Below are positions 32,453 through 40,813 of a DNA stretch of 64,000 nt, one piece after another. Below the pieces are notes generated by a model. It saw only the letters and a list, made by a program, of their open reading frames with translations. It searched no databases and had not been told where the DNA came from. How positions within the stretch are numbered: position 1 is the stretch's first letter; each line of letters starts with the position of its first letter. Made by a program: the position numbers and the translations under genes. The stretch is taken from NCBI GenBank assembly GCA_001799735.1, contig MGUA01000034.1:57195-121194 (forward strand), in the 5' to 3' direction. This stretch comes from Elusimicrobia bacterium GWB2_63_22. Lineage in GTDB: Bacteria > Elusimicrobiota > Elusimicrobia > Elusimicrobiales > UBA9959.

Positions 32453-32860
32453 ATGAAGACCACCATACTCAACATCTCGGAAGCCGCGGCCATAGCCCTG
32501 CACGCGGCGGACTACATGGCGCAGCGCGCCGGGCTCTGCCCCTCGGCCGGCATGGCCAAGGACCTCAAGGTTTCCTACAATCATCTTTCCAAAGTGCTGC
32601 AGCGGCTGACGCACGCCGGTCTGGTGTTGCCGGCCCGCGGCCCCAAAGGCGGCTTCTCGCTTTCCCCCGCCGGCAAAAAAGCCTCGGTCCGCGACGTCCT
32701 AAGCGCCATGGACGGCGTCCCGGAACTGCACGCCTGCCTGATGGGGGCCAAGGTCTGCCGCCACCGGGACTGCATGTTCGGCGGCTTCCTGACCGAGACC
32801 AACAAGAGGTTCGAGGCGGTGCTGAACGGTAAAATTTCGGAGTTTTCGAAGCGGAAATGA
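32453..32860 (+). CDS. Rrf2-family iron-sulfur transcription regulator
   Basis: 135 aa. N-terminal winged helix (residues 7-70: ALHAADYMAQRAGLCPSAGM, VSYNHLSKVLQRLTHAGLV, RGPKGGFSLSPAG), with the wing motif GPKGGF typical of Rrf2, IscR and NsrR. Three Cys in HACLMGAKVCRHRDCMFGG (spacing C-x6-C-x4-C) are in the place where IscR and NsrR bind a [2Fe-2S] or [4Fe-4S] cluster. hcp follows 36 bases later; NsrR is known to control hcp, so a nitrosative or redox sensor role is likely. GAGAGGA lies 11 bases before the ATG. Confidence 0.9.
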   Translation: MKTTILNISEAAAIALHAADYMAQRAGLCPSAGMAKDLKVSYNHLSKVLQRLTHAGLVLPARGPKGGFSLSPAGKKASVRDVLSAMDGVPELHACLMGAKVCRHRDCMFGGFLTETNKRFEAVLNGKISEFSKRK

Positions 32861-32896
32861 TTTAGGTCGGGCTAAAATAAATTAAGGAGATATATA

Positions 32897-34543
32897 ATGA
32901 GCGACAATATGTTCTGTTACCAGTGCGAGCAGGCGGCGAAAGGCACAGGCTGCACCGTGCAGGGAGTCTGCGGCAAGGACCCGGAGACGGCCCGGATGCA
33001 GGACCTCCTGCTCTGGCAGGCCAAGGGCATCAGCATGTACGCCCACCGCGCGGCCAAAGCGGGCAAGCGCGACCGCGCCATAGACGTCTACGTAGTAGAG
33101 GCCCTGTTCACCACGGTCACCAACGTCAACTTCGATCCCAAAAACCTGGCGCAGCAGATACAGAAAGGCCAGGAAATGAAGGCCAAGGCCCGCGCGCTGG
33201 CCGGGACCTCCGAAAAGCTCGGCGGCCCCGCCGACTGGACCGCTCCGGCGGACTACGCCGCACTGCTGGGCGAAGCCCCTGAAAGGGGCATCGAGGCCCG
33301 CAAGAAGGCCCTTGGCGACGACGCCGCCGGCCTGCAGGAGCTGCTGACCTACGGACTCAAGGGTATGGCCGCCTACGCGGACCACGCGCTGGTCCTGGGC
33401 CAGGAAGACGAGAAGGTGTACGCTTTTATACACGAGGCGCTGGACTTCCTGACCAAGCCCAACCCCACCGTGGACGAGCTTGTCGGCTACAACATGAAGT
33501 GCGGCGAGGTGAACCTGCGCGTGATGGAGCTGCTCGACAAGGCCAACACCACGGCCTACGGCCACCCCGTCCCCACCCCCGTGCGCATCAACCCCCTCAA
33601 GGGCAAGGCCCTGCTGGTCAGCGGCCACGACCTGAAGGACCTGGAGAACATCCTCAAACTGACCGAGGGCAAGGGCGTCAACGTGTACACCCACGGCGAG
33701 ATGCTGCCCGCCCACGGCTACCCCGGCCTCAAGAAGTACAAGCACCTGGCCGGCAACTACGGCGGCGCCTGGCAGGACCAGCAGAAGGAATTCAACGCCT
33801 TCCCCGGTTCGGTGGTGATGACCACCAACTGCATACAGAAGCCGCTGGACGGCTACAAGGCCCGCATCTTCACCACCGGCCTGGTGGAATGGCCCGGCGT
33901 GACGCACCTCAAGAACGGCGACTTCGGCCCGGCCGTGGAAGCCGCGCTCAAAGCCCCGGGGTTCTCCGAGGACGGCGATCCCAAGACCATCCTGGTGGGC
34001 TTCGGGCACAACACCGTGATGGGCGTGGCCGGCAAGGTGATAGACGCCGTTAAAGCGGGGCAGATAAAGCACTTCTTCCTCGTCGGCGGCTGCGACGGCG
34101 CCAAGCCCGGCCGCAACTACTACACCGAATTCGCGGAGCAGGCTCCGAAGGACACCGTCATCCTGACGCTGGCCTGCGGCAAGTTCCGCTTCAACAAGGC
34201 TGAGTTCGGCGACATCGGCGGCATTCCGCGCCTGCTCGACATGGGGCAGTGCAACGACGCCTACTCGGCCATACAGGTGGCGGTGGCCTTATCCAAGGCC
34301 TTCAATGTCGGCGTCAACGAGCTGCCGCTCTCGATGGTGCTCTCCTGGTACGAGCAGAAGGCGGTCTGCATCCTGCTGACGCTGCTGTTCCTTGGCATCA
34401 AGAACATCCGCCTGGGCCCGACGCTGCCGGCTTTCGTTACGCCCGCGGTGCTGAAGGTGCTGGTGGAGAAGTTCAACATCATGCCGACGACTACGGCTGA
34501 AAAGGACCTGGAAGCCATACTCGGCGCTAAAGCGCGAGCATAA
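32897..34543 (+). CDS. hcp: Hybrid-cluster protein (hydroxylamine / NO reductase)
   Basis: 548 aa class I Hcp. The N-terminal CYQCEQAAKGTGCTVQGVCG gives the Cys set of the cubane cluster. Hybrid-cluster ligands appear in the later blocks: GHDLKDLENIL, YTHGEMLPAHGYPGLKKY (His/Glu), MTTNCIQKP, LVGGCDGAKPGRNYYTEFA, TLACGKFRF, GQCNDAYSA and LSWYEQKAVCILLTLLFLG. Known role: NO reductase or protein S-nitrosylase in anaerobes. AAGGAG precedes the ATG; a TAAAAT at 32873-32878 may give its own start, or it may be read through from the Rrf2 gene. A strong terminator follows. Confidence 0.95.
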   Translation: MSDNMFCYQCEQAAKGTGCTVQGVCGKDPETARMQDLLLWQAKGISMYAHRAAKAGKRDRAIDVYVVEALFTTVTNVNFDPKNLAQQIQKGQEMKAKARALAGTSEKLGGPADWTAPADYAALLGEAPERGIEARKKALGDDAAGLQELLTYGLKGMAAYADHALVLGQEDEKVYAFIHEALDFLTKPNPTVDELVGYNMKCGEVNLRVMELLDKANTTAYGHPVPTPVRINPLKGKALLVSGHDLKDLENILKLTEGKGVNVYTHGEMLPAHGYPGLKKYKHLAGNYGGAWQDQQKEFNAFPGSVVMTTNCIQKPLDGYKARIFTTGLVEWPGVTHLKNGDFGPAVEAALKAPGFSEDGDPKTILVGFGHNTVMGVAGKVIDAVKAGQIKHFFLVGGCDGAKPGRNYYTEFAEQAPKDTVILTLACGKFRFNKAEFGDIGGIPRLLDMGQCNDAYSAIQVAVALSKAFNVGVNELPLSMVLSWYEQKAVCILLTLLFLGIKNIRLGPTLPAFVTPAVLKVLVEKFNIMPTTTAEKDLEAILGAKARA

Positions 34544-34558
34544 ACGATAGTAACCGGG

Positions 34559-34596
34559 GCGGGGCTAAGGAGGAGAGACCTTGGCCCCGCTCTTTA
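34559..34596 (+). terminator. Intrinsic terminator after hcp
   Basis: A 12-pair stem (34559-34570 with 34579-34590, one G-U) closes an eight-base loop and is followed by TCTTTA. It separates hcp from the TIGR02757 gene. Confidence 0.8.
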
Positions 34597-34597
34597 C

Positions 34598-34603
34598 TAT
34601 AAT
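34598..34603 (+). promoter_or_regulatory. -10 box directly before the TIGR02757 gene
   Basis: Perfect TATAAT ends six bases before the ATG at 34610, predicting a leaderless or nearly leaderless message. The -35 (GAGACC, 34575-34580) lies within the hcp terminator and is weak. Confidence 0.5.
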
Positions 34604-34609
34604 AATCGC

Positions 34610-35365
34610 ATGAAGCCGACTAAAGATTTTCTTGAAGCGACCTACAGGGAGATGAACCGGGCGGAGTACATACACCCGGATCCGCTGGAGTTTGTGTGGC
34701 GCTACAAAAGCGCGGCGGACCGCGAGGTCGTGGGGCTGATAGCGGCCTGCCTGGCCTACGGGAACGTGAACCAGATACTGAAGAGCGTGGAGAAGGTGCT
34801 GGCGCCGATGGGGAAGTCCCCGGCGGCCTGGCTTAAGGCCGCCTCTCCGGCGGAGATCAGGAAAGGCCTCGCGGGGTACAAGCACCGCTTCACCACGGGG
34901 GCCGAGATGGCCGTGTTCCTGCTCAATATAAAGCGGGCGCTGGCCGAATACGGTTCGCTGGAAAAGCTTTTTCTCAAAGGCTATGACGCGAAAGAGCCTA
35001 CGGTAGAGGAAGCCCTGTACAGGTTCATCAACGCTTTTAACACCCAGGCCTGCGCGCCCACGCTGACGCCCTGCCCGGAACACAAAAGCTCTTTCAAGCG
35101 CGTTAACCTGTTCCTGCGCTGGATGGCGAGGAAGGATGCCGTGGACCCCGGGGTCTGGGCAGGCGTTTCCCCCTCCAAACTTATCATCCCGCTGGACACG
35201 CATATGCGGCAGGTTTCCATGGGCATGGGGATAACAAAAAGGAAAGATACTTCCATGAAGACCGCCGTGGAGATAACGGCCTTTTTCTCCGGGGTAAACC
35301 CCGCGGACCCGGTAAAATACGACTTCGCCCTGACCCGGGCCGGCATCCGGGGCAACAATACCTGA
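34610..35365 (+). CDS. TIGR02757 / DUF2400 family protein
   Basis: 251 aa, the usual length of this uncharacterised family. Recognised by YIHPDPLEFVWRYKSAADRE, ACLAYGNVNQILKSVEKVL, the C-terminal IPLDTHMRQVSMGMGITKRK, and NPADPVKYDFALTRAGI. The fold resembles helix-hairpin-helix DNA glycosylases, and the PxDxH motif and late Asp are in keeping with that, but activity is not established for the family. It has no ribosome-binding site and appears to be a single-gene unit. Confidence 0.88.
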   Translation: MKPTKDFLEATYREMNRAEYIHPDPLEFVWRYKSAADREVVGLIAACLAYGNVNQILKSVEKVLAPMGKSPAAWLKAASPAEIRKGLAGYKHRFTTGAEMAVFLLNIKRALAEYGSLEKLFLKGYDAKEPTVEEALYRFINAFNTQACAPTLTPCPEHKSSFKRVNLFLRWMARKDAVDPGVWAGVSPSKLIIPLDTHMRQVSMGMGITKRKDTSMKTAVEITAFFSGVNPADPVKYDFALTRAGIRGNNT

Positions 35366-35396
35366 TTTTCAGGCCGTCCGAAGAACACCGTTCCTG

Positions 35397-35425
35397 TTAC
35401 GGCACCAACGCAAGTTTAGTAGAAT
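35397..35425 (+). promoter_or_regulatory. Candidate promoter of the peroxide/superoxide defence operon
   Basis: TAGAAT at 35420-35425 with a weak TTACGG 17 bases upstream (35397-35402). The leader of about 55 bases ends in AGGAGG before rubrerythrin. Confidence 0.45.
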
Positions 35426-35484
35426 ATAGTCTCTCTCTTTCGCTGCCGGCTGGGTACCGGTAGTTTTATCTGACAGGAGGAAAA

Positions 35485-36057
35485 ATGAAAATTAAAGGTT
35501 CAAGGACCGAGCAGAATCTGCTTGCGGCTTTTGCGGGAGAATCGCAGGCCCGCAACCGCTATACCTATTTCGCGGGCGCCGCGAAAAAAGAGGGCTACGT
35601 GCAGATAGCCATGGCGTTCGAAGAGACCGCCGCGCAGGAGAAGGAGCACGCCAAGCGCTTCTTCAAGTTCCTCGAGGGCGGCGACCTGCAGATAACCGCC
35701 ACCTTCCCCGCCGGCTGCATCGGCGACACCAAGGCCAACCTGAAGGCTTCCGCCGACGGCGAGAAGCACGAGTGGGGCAGCATGTACCCGGATTTCGCCA
35801 AGACCGCCCGCGAGGAGGGCTTCGAGCCAGTCGCCAAGGCCTTTGACGCCATCGGCGTGGCCGAGAAGCAGCACGAAGCCCGCTACCGCGGCTTCCTCAA
35901 GAACCTCGAGGAAGGCCATGTCTTCAAGAAGGCAAAGAAAACGACCTGGCGCTGCATCAACTGCGGCTACACCCACGAGGGCGAAGAGGCCCCCGAGAAC
36001 TGCCTGGCCTGCGCGCACCCGAAGGCTTATTTCGAAGTGCTGGCCCAGAACTGGTAA
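35485..36057 (+). CDS. rbr: Rubrerythrin
   Basis: NAD(P)H-linked peroxidase of anaerobes, 190 aa. The ferritin-like four-helix domain holds two diiron half-sites (AFAGESQARNRYTYFAGAAK; FEETAAQEKEHAKRFFKFL; then AEKQHEARYRGFLKNLEEG). The C-terminal rubredoxin domain has WRCINCGYTHEGEEAP and NCLACAHPK, giving the four Cys ligands. AGGAGG lies seven bases before the ATG. First gene of a five-gene operon in which all members handle reduced oxygen species. Confidence 0.96.
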   Translation: MKIKGSRTEQNLLAAFAGESQARNRYTYFAGAAKKEGYVQIAMAFEETAAQEKEHAKRFFKFLEGGDLQITATFPAGCIGDTKANLKASADGEKHEWGSMYPDFAKTAREEGFEPVAKAFDAIGVAEKQHEARYRGFLKNLEEGHVFKKAKKTTWRCINCGYTHEGEEAPENCLACAHPKAYFEVLAQNW

Positions 36058-36065
36058 AGGAAACC

Positions 36066-36614
36066 ATGGACGAAAATCTAAACGAAGAAGCCAAGAAAGA
36101 AGCGGTAAAGCGCACGGTGACCATGCAGGGCCGCCCGATGGCGCTGGCCGGCGACGAGATAAAGGTGGGCATGCCCGCCCCCGACTTCAAGGTGACCGAC
36201 AACGACATGCTGCCCATGAAGTTCTCCCGTTCCTACGGCGGCAAAGTGGCCGTGGTAGTGGCTGTCCCCTCGCTCGACACTTCCGTCTGCGACCTGGAGG
36301 CCCGCCGCTTCAACAAGGAAGCCGAGGCCCTCGGGCCCGACGTGGGCGTGCTGGTGGTCAGCATGGACCTGCCGTTCGCCCAGAAGCGCTGGTGCGGCGC
36401 GGCCGGCGTCAAAGCCGTGCGCGTCTTCTCGGACTACCAGAAGGCCGACTTCGGCAAAGCCTGGGGCGTGCTGATAAAAGACCTGCGCCTGCTGGCCAGG
36501 GCCGTCTTCATTGTGGACAAGGACGGCATCGTGAAGTACGTGCAGGTCGTGCCCGAAGTCAGCAAGGAACCCAATTACGACGAAGTGCTGACGGCGCTGA
36601 AAGCTTTAGTTTAA
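36066..36614 (+). CDS. tpx: Thiol peroxidase (atypical 2-Cys peroxiredoxin)
   Basis: 182 aa. TMQGRPMALAGDEIKVGMPA is the Tpx N-terminal block; the peroxidatic Cys is in VPSLDTSVCDLEARRFNKEA; the resolving Cys is in KRWCGAAGVKAVRVFSDY, which gives the atypical Tpx arrangement. It reduces peroxides using thioredoxin or a similar donor. It has about 15 extra residues at the N-terminus, acidic and Lys-rich, compared with E. coli Tpx. Eight bases separate it from rbr. Confidence 0.94.
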   Translation: MDENLNEEAKKEAVKRTVTMQGRPMALAGDEIKVGMPAPDFKVTDNDMLPMKFSRSYGGKVAVVVAVPSLDTSVCDLEARRFNKEAEALGPDVGVLVVSMDLPFAQKRWCGAAGVKAVRVFSDYQKADFGKAWGVLIKDLRLLARAVFIVDKDGIVKYVQVVPEVSKEPNYDEVLTALKALV

Positions 36615-36633
36615 GGGGTAAGGAGGAAATAAC

Positions 36634-37014
36634 ATGGCTGAAAGAAGGGAAGTTTACAAATGCGAGGCCTGCGGCAATATCGTGGAAGTGCTCCACGGCG
36701 GCCCGGGCGTGCTGGTCTGCTGCGGCTCCGACATGAAGGCGATGTTCGAGAACACGACGGACGCGGCCAAGGAAAAGCACGTTCCCGTCATCGAGAAGAC
36801 CGAGAAGGGCGTGACCGTGAAGGTGGGCTCCGTGCCGCACCCCATGGAAGAGAAGCATTTCATCGAGTGGATCGAGCTTGTAGCCGACGGCAAGATCTTC
36901 AGGCAGTACCTGACCCCCGGCCAGCCGGCCGTGGCGACCTTCTGCCTCTGCTTTGCGCCCAAGACGCTGGAAGCCCGCGAATACTGCAACCTGCACGGGC
37001 TCTGGAAGGCCTGA
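36634..37014 (+). CDS. dfx: Superoxide reductase (desulfoferrodoxin, 2Fe type)
   Basis: Reduces superoxide to peroxide without making oxygen. 126 aa. Domain 1 (residues 1-37) is the desulforedoxin site: [12 protein letters not shown] and VLVCCGSDM, four Cys. Domain 2 has the active centre: [26 protein letters not shown] (Glu/His ligands), and the C-terminal EYCNLHGLW with the Cys-Asn-x-His ligands of the catalytic iron. AAGGAGG precedes the ATG. The electron donor is probably the rubredoxin at the end of this operon. Confidence 0.96.
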   Translation: MAERREVYKCEACGNIVEVLHGGPGVLVCCGSDMKAMFENTTDAAKEKHVPVIEKTEKGVTVKVGSVPHPMEEKHFIEWIELVADGKIFRQYLTPGQPAVATFCLCFAPKTLEAREYCNLHGLWKA

Positions 37015-37529
37015 TGAGCGCGTCGCTGGCTTACGCCGAAGCCCTCAGGGCCGCGGTACGGGTGGAGGAGAACGGGGCGCTTTTCTACCGGAAAGCGGCC
37101 GCCGCGGCCTCCGACCCGGCCGCCGCCGGGGTTTTAGCCAAGCTGGCGGAGATGGAAGAGGAGCACCGCGGCTACTTCAGCGCGCTCTCGCTTGAGCTGG
37201 AACAGCGCGAAAGCCTGTTCATCAACGACCCGAAAGGGGAGTTCGCGGCCGCGGTCAGGGAGCTGGCCGATACCGGCGTTTTCGGACTGGCCGGCGGGGC
37301 GGCGGCCTTCTTCGAGACCGGAAGGTCCACGCGGGAGGCGGTGCAGTTCGCGATAACGGTGGAAAAAGATTCGGTTATCTTCTACCTGGGCCTGCAGGAG
37401 GCCATGGTGGACAGGGAAGAGTCGGACAAGGTGGGCGGGATAATCAAAGAGGAGCTGCGGCACCTCGCGATACTCTCCGGTCTGCTGAAAAAACTTAAAG
37501 ATCAGGACAACTCCAGGAGACAAACATGA
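37014..37529 (+). CDS. Ferritin-like diiron protein (rubrerythrin-related)
   Basis: 171 aa. Two ExxxE/H-type pairs are visible: [15 protein letters not shown] with [14 protein letters not shown], and [17 protein letters not shown] with [16 protein letters not shown]. These are the four helices of a rubrerythrin-like diiron fold, without the rubredoxin tail. A peroxide-reducing or iron-storage role is likely given the neighbours. ATG 37014 shares its A with the dfx stop (TGATG), and its end overlaps the rubredoxin start (ATGA), so the three genes are translationally coupled. Confidence 0.88.
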   Translation: MSASLAYAEALRAAVRVEENGALFYRKAAAAASDPAAAGVLAKLAEMEEEHRGYFSALSLELEQRESLFINDPKGEFAAAVRELADTGVFGLAGGAAAFFETGRSTREAVQFAITVEKDSVIFYLGLQEAMVDREESDKVGGIIKEELRHLAILSGLLKKLKDQDNSRRQT

Positions 37530-37687
37530 AAAAGTACGTCTGCAAACTTTGCGGTTACATCTACGATCCCGCCGTGGGCGATCCCGACAACAATATCCCC
37601 CCCGGCACCGGCTTCGACAAGCTGCCCGAAACCTGGGTCTGCCCCGTCTGCGGCGCCGGCAAGGAAGAGTTCGAAGCAGAGGCTTAA
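37526..37687 (+). CDS. rub: Rubredoxin
   Basis: 53 aa, exactly rubredoxin size. [20 protein letters not shown] and [18 protein letters not shown] give the two CxxC knuckles that bind one iron, with the conserved Tyr and Trp core. One-electron carrier that most likely feeds superoxide reductase and rubrerythrin in the same operon. It overlaps the preceding stop by four bases, with CAGGAG about eight bases upstream. A strong terminator follows. Confidence 0.96.
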   Translation: MKKYVCKLCGYIYDPAVGDPDNNIPPGTGFDKLPETWVCPVCGAGKEEFEAEA

Positions 37688-37706
37688 AGCGCTTAACAAC
37701 GTTAAG

Positions 37707-37742
37707 GAAGGCCGGGAGCGATCCCGGCCTTCTTATTTTTTT
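37707..37742 (+). terminator. Intrinsic terminator after rubredoxin
   Basis: Perfect 11-pair stem (37707-37717 with 37722-37732), loop GCGA, then TTATTTTTTT. It overlaps by ten bases the end of the convergent gene, whose stop codon is at 37733. Confidence 0.93.
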
Positions 37743-39277
37743 GCGGGGGCCGCGAGCGCGGCTTCCAGTTCGGTCGGCAGGCCGCCGGCGGCCAGACGCA
37801 GCCCGGCGGCCCGCTCCAGCGCCTGCCGCCTGTCCCCCCTGCCCAGGGCGAGCAGCACCAGGTTATGCCTGGCCTTCAGGTAATCCGGGTTTATCTCCAC
37901 CGTGCGCAGCCACCATTTTTCCGCCGAGGCCGGGTCCCCGGAGGACAGCGCCAGCACGCCGAGGTTGAAGGTCGCGCTGTCGCAGCGCGGGTCCAGCTCC
38001 AAGGCTTTCAGGAAGGCCCCGCCGGCGTTCTCTCGGAGGCCGTCGAGCAGGTACATGGCGCCAAGGTCGCTCCAATTGGTAGCCCGGCCCGGAGAGTTAA
38101 AAGCGGCGTTCCTCCAGAAACTCAGCCGGCCGGAAAAGCGCGGCAGGATGGCCTGCAGGTTGAAGAGCCAGGTGGCGAGCACCGCGCCAGCCGCGAACAC
38201 CCAAAGTTTGGCCGGCCCGGGCAGCGGCCGTTCAGGAGCGGACAGGGCCAGGCAGAGCCCGGCGAAAGGCAGGTACAGGCGGTGCGGGCTGAAATTGTTC
38301 TGCATGAAGGCCGGCAGCAGGAAGGCCGCGAACCAGGCCGCTCCGTAGACCAGTTTTAACGGCGCGGCCGGCCGCAGGCGCCAGGCCGCCAGCGCCAGCA
38401 TTGCCGCAGAGATCCCTCCCGAAACGAAATTCAGGTCGCTTATCAGCGGCAGCACGCCGTTGTCCGCCGGCCACAGGAACTTGCCCAGCGAGGGCAGCAG
38501 GGCCGCCGCGTTGGAGAGCGCCGAGGCCGCGAAAGCCGCTTCTCCGCCGGAGAGGCCGGCAAGCGCCCGGCCCCTGGCCAGCCACACCACGCCCAGCGCC
38601 GCAGCCCAAACCGTCCCCGCCGCGGAAAGCCGCCCGGGCCGCCAGCCGCCGCGGTACAGGCGGGCGTAGAAGAACGCCGCGAAAGGGATAAGCACCGCGC
38701 TCTCCTTGACCAGCAGCGCGGCCAGGAACAGGGCGCCGTGCAGCGCCAACCGGCCGGCGCCCCCGCGCTCCTCGTAAGACGAATAGGAAAGTACCCCCCC
38801 CAGCACCAGCAGGCCCAGCAGCAGGTCGTTGCGGCCGGGCAGCCAGGCCACGGCCTGGGCCAGCGCAGGGTGCAGCGCGAAGAACAGGGCCCAGAAAAGG
38901 GAAAGGCCGGGCACCCCGCCGGAACGGCGCAGGAAGAACAATAGCAGCGCGGAGAAAGAGGCGTGCAGCAGGATATTGGTAAGGTGATAGAGCAGCGGGG
39001 CCGCGCCGGCCGCTTTGTATTCCAGCGCCATGGTCAGCATCAGCAGCGGCCGGTAGAAGGCGGGGCCGGTCTTCTCGGGGAAGACCCCCTCGGTAAAGAC
39101 GGACAGCAGGCCGCCGGGGCCGGCAAAATGCGCCGCCCGCTCCAGCAGCAGGTCGTCGTCGAACCAGGTAAAACCGAAATGGAGGGACTGCAGGTAGGCC
39201 AGGGCCGCTACCAGGAAGACGGCGGCGTAAGGGGCCAGTTTGCGGGCCGCCGAAGGGAAAGCCCTTTCAGCTGTCAT
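37733..39277 (-). CDS. GT-C-type membrane protein with C-terminal TPR repeats
   Basis: 514 aa. About ten hydrophobic segments from residue 14 to 390. FTWFDDDLLLERAAHF has the acidic pair of the first periplasmic loop typical of GT-C glycosyltransferases, and AFYRPLLMLTMALEY and HALHPALAQAVAWLPGRND-like blocks (FALHPALAQAVAWLPGRNDL) match the TMTC/DUF1736-like O-mannosyltransferase group. The C-terminal 110 residues form two to three TPR units (ALELDPRCDSATFNLGVLAL; TVEINPDYLKARHNLVLLAL). A lipid-linked sugar is the likely donor, acceptor unknown. It follows the small membrane gene by one base. Confidence 0.78.
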   Translation of the reverse strand: MTAERAFPSAARKLAPYAAVFLVAALAYLQSLHFGFTWFDDDLLLERAAHFAGPGGLLSVFTEGVFPEKTGPAFYRPLLMLTMALEYKAAGAAPLLYHLTNILLHASFSALLLFFLRRSGGVPGLSLFWALFFALHPALAQAVAWLPGRNDLLLGLLVLGGVLSYSSYEERGGAGRLALHGALFLAALLVKESAVLIPFAAFFYARLYRGGWRPGRLSAAGTVWAAALGVVWLARGRALAGLSGGEAAFAASALSNAAALLPSLGKFLWPADNGVLPLISDLNFVSGGISAAMLALAAWRLRPAAPLKLVYGAAWFAAFLLPAFMQNNFSPHRLYLPFAGLCLALSAPERPLPGPAKLWVFAAGAVLATWLFNLQAILPRFSGRLSFWRNAAFNSPGRATNWSDLGAMYLLDGLRENAGGAFLKALELDPRCDSATFNLGVLALSSGDPASAEKWWLRTVEINPDYLKARHNLVLLALGRGDRRQALERAAGLRLAAGGLPTELEAALAAPAKK

Positions 39278-39278
39278 C

Positions 39279-39512
39279 TCAGGGATTCCCGCCGCCGTTC
39301 CGGCGGAGCAGGGCGGAGAACGCGCCTATCCCCATCAGGATCACCGCGGGCCAGAAGGAAACGAAGAGAAGCAGCCCCAGGCCTATGGGGTTGCCGCCGG
39401 TGCGGCCGGTGACGAACTCGTAGAGGAGATAGAGCAGCAGCGGGGCGCTCCCGACGACAAGCAGCGCGGCCCCGGCCAGGAAAAGTTTGGAACCCCTCAG
39501 TTTTTTAAGCAT
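39279..39512 (-). CDS. Small membrane protein, 77 aa
   Basis: Two membrane helices (residues 10-33 and 44-66) with a short loop ARTGGNPIG-type (TGRTGGNPIGLG) and a basic C-terminus RRNGGGNP. No family recognised. It lies between the MacB-like permease gene (11 bases upstream) and the GT-C gene (one base downstream), so it is part of that transcript; it may be an accessory membrane subunit of either neighbour. Confidence 0.7.
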   Translation of the reverse strand: MLKKLRGSKLFLAGAALLVVGSAPLLLYLLYEFVTGRTGGNPIGLGLLLFVSFWPAVILMGIGAFSALLRRNGGGNP

Positions 39513-39523
39513 ACCGCCCCCGG

Positions 39524-40813
39524 TTACTCCGCGCGCAGCGCGTCGGCCGGCTTAAGCCCGGCGGCTACCCAGGCGGGATAGATGGCGAAAACAAAAGCGG
39601 TAGAGGCCGCGATGAGTACCGACACCATGGGCATCCACGCCTTGATCGGGCTGGCGTCCATGCCTACCATCACCTTTATCGGCACGCCCCAGAGATAACC
39701 GAGGGCCGAGCCCAGCACGCCGCCTATCAGGCCCAGCATCACCGCTTCCACGATGAACTGCAGCATGATGTCGCTGCGGCTGGCCCCCACGGCCCGGCGC
39801 ACGCCTATCTCCTTGGTGCGCGCGAAGACGGTGGCCAGCGTGACGTTCATGATGCCGATGCCGCCGGCGAGGAACGCGAGCATGCCCAGCGAGATCGTGA
39901 CCAGGCCGGAACGCACGCTGGAGGCTATCTTCTCCCGGATATCCTCCAGCTGATTCTCGACCACGAAGAATTCCTCGTCGCCGAAACGGATCTTGAGGAA
40001 GTTGGAGACCTTCTTCATGTAATCCTCAAAATCCTTCTCTGCGCCGGCGTCAATATTGACGTCGAGCGACTGGTAGGACCCGATGAAGCTGTAATGGATC
40101 AGCGTAGTGACCGGCGCCAGGATCTTGTAGTCCTGGTAGGAATTCACGAAAGACCGGGTACGTTTGGAATAAGGGATCTCCTCCAGCACGCCTATCACGG
40201 TGAAGGTGTAGCCGTCGATCTTGACGGTCTTGCCGACCATGTCGTTGTGCGTGACCAGCGTGTCGTAGCCGCCGGTGAAATTGTATTTCTTCTTCATGGT
40301 CTTGTCGAAGCCGGGCGGCGGCGGGGCTTCTTTGATGAGGACGCAGACCCGCAGTTTATTTTCGAGGTCGTGCCAGTCTAAGAAGCGGCCTTTAAGGGTA
40401 TAGATGAAATCCCTCTTGGTCCAGTCCGGGGTCACGCCCGTCAGGCTGGTGGTCAGCCGTTCCCCGCCGTACTCCAGCACATTGCGCCAGTCCCGCCCTT
40501 CCGGGGAGACCATGTAGAGGCCGGGGACCTTTTCCTTAAGCTTCTCCACGTCCTCGTAGGAGATAGCCGGCGGCGGCACGTAATCGTCCGGGGAGGAGTA
40601 GGTCTGGCTGTAGTTCTGGGAGATCCGCATGCGGGCTATCCCCGAGACCTCCTTCTGTCTCTCCAGCCTGGCGTAGGTGTCGACGATGGCCGAAAAAGCG
40701 TCGATGAACACCACCGAGCCGGCCGCGATGGCCAGGAAGCTCAGCACGGAGCGCGTCTTGTGGGCCCAGATCTCGGTCAGGCCGGTCTTTACCGCGTTCA
40801 GGATAGCCCTCAC
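39524..40813 (-). CDS. MacB/FtsX-type ABC transporter permease
   Basis: 429 aa. One N-terminal membrane helix (residues 22-42, SVLSFLAIAAGSVVFIDAFS), a large periplasmic domain, and three C-terminal helices (LVTISLGMLAFLAGGIGIMN, IVEAVMLGLIGGVLGSALGY and VSVLIAASTAFVFAIYPAWV). FARTKEIGVRRAVGASRSDI is the coupling segment of the MacB/LolC family. It works by mechanotransmission, not by moving substrate through the membrane. It pairs with the ATPase next to it (ATGA overlap), with HlyD and TolC proteins making a tripartite exporter. Confidence 0.92.
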   Translation of the reverse strand: MRAILNAVKTGLTEIWAHKTRSVLSFLAIAAGSVVFIDAFSAIVDTYARLERQKEVSGIARMRISQNYSQTYSSPDDYVPPPAISYEDVEKLKEKVPGLYMVSPEGRDWRNVLEYGGERLTTSLTGVTPDWTKRDFIYTLKGRFLDWHDLENKLRVCVLIKEAPPPPGFDKTMKKKYNFTGGYDTLVTHNDMVGKTVKIDGYTFTVIGVLEEIPYSKRTRSFVNSYQDYKILAPVTTLIHYSFIGSYQSLDVNIDAGAEKDFEDYMKKVSNFLKIRFGDEEFFVVENQLEDIREKIASSVRSGLVTISLGMLAFLAGGIGIMNVTLATVFARTKEIGVRRAVGASRSDIMLQFIVEAVMLGLIGGVLGSALGYLWGVPIKVMVGMDASPIKAWMPMVSVLIAASTAFVFAIYPAWVAAGLKPADALRAE

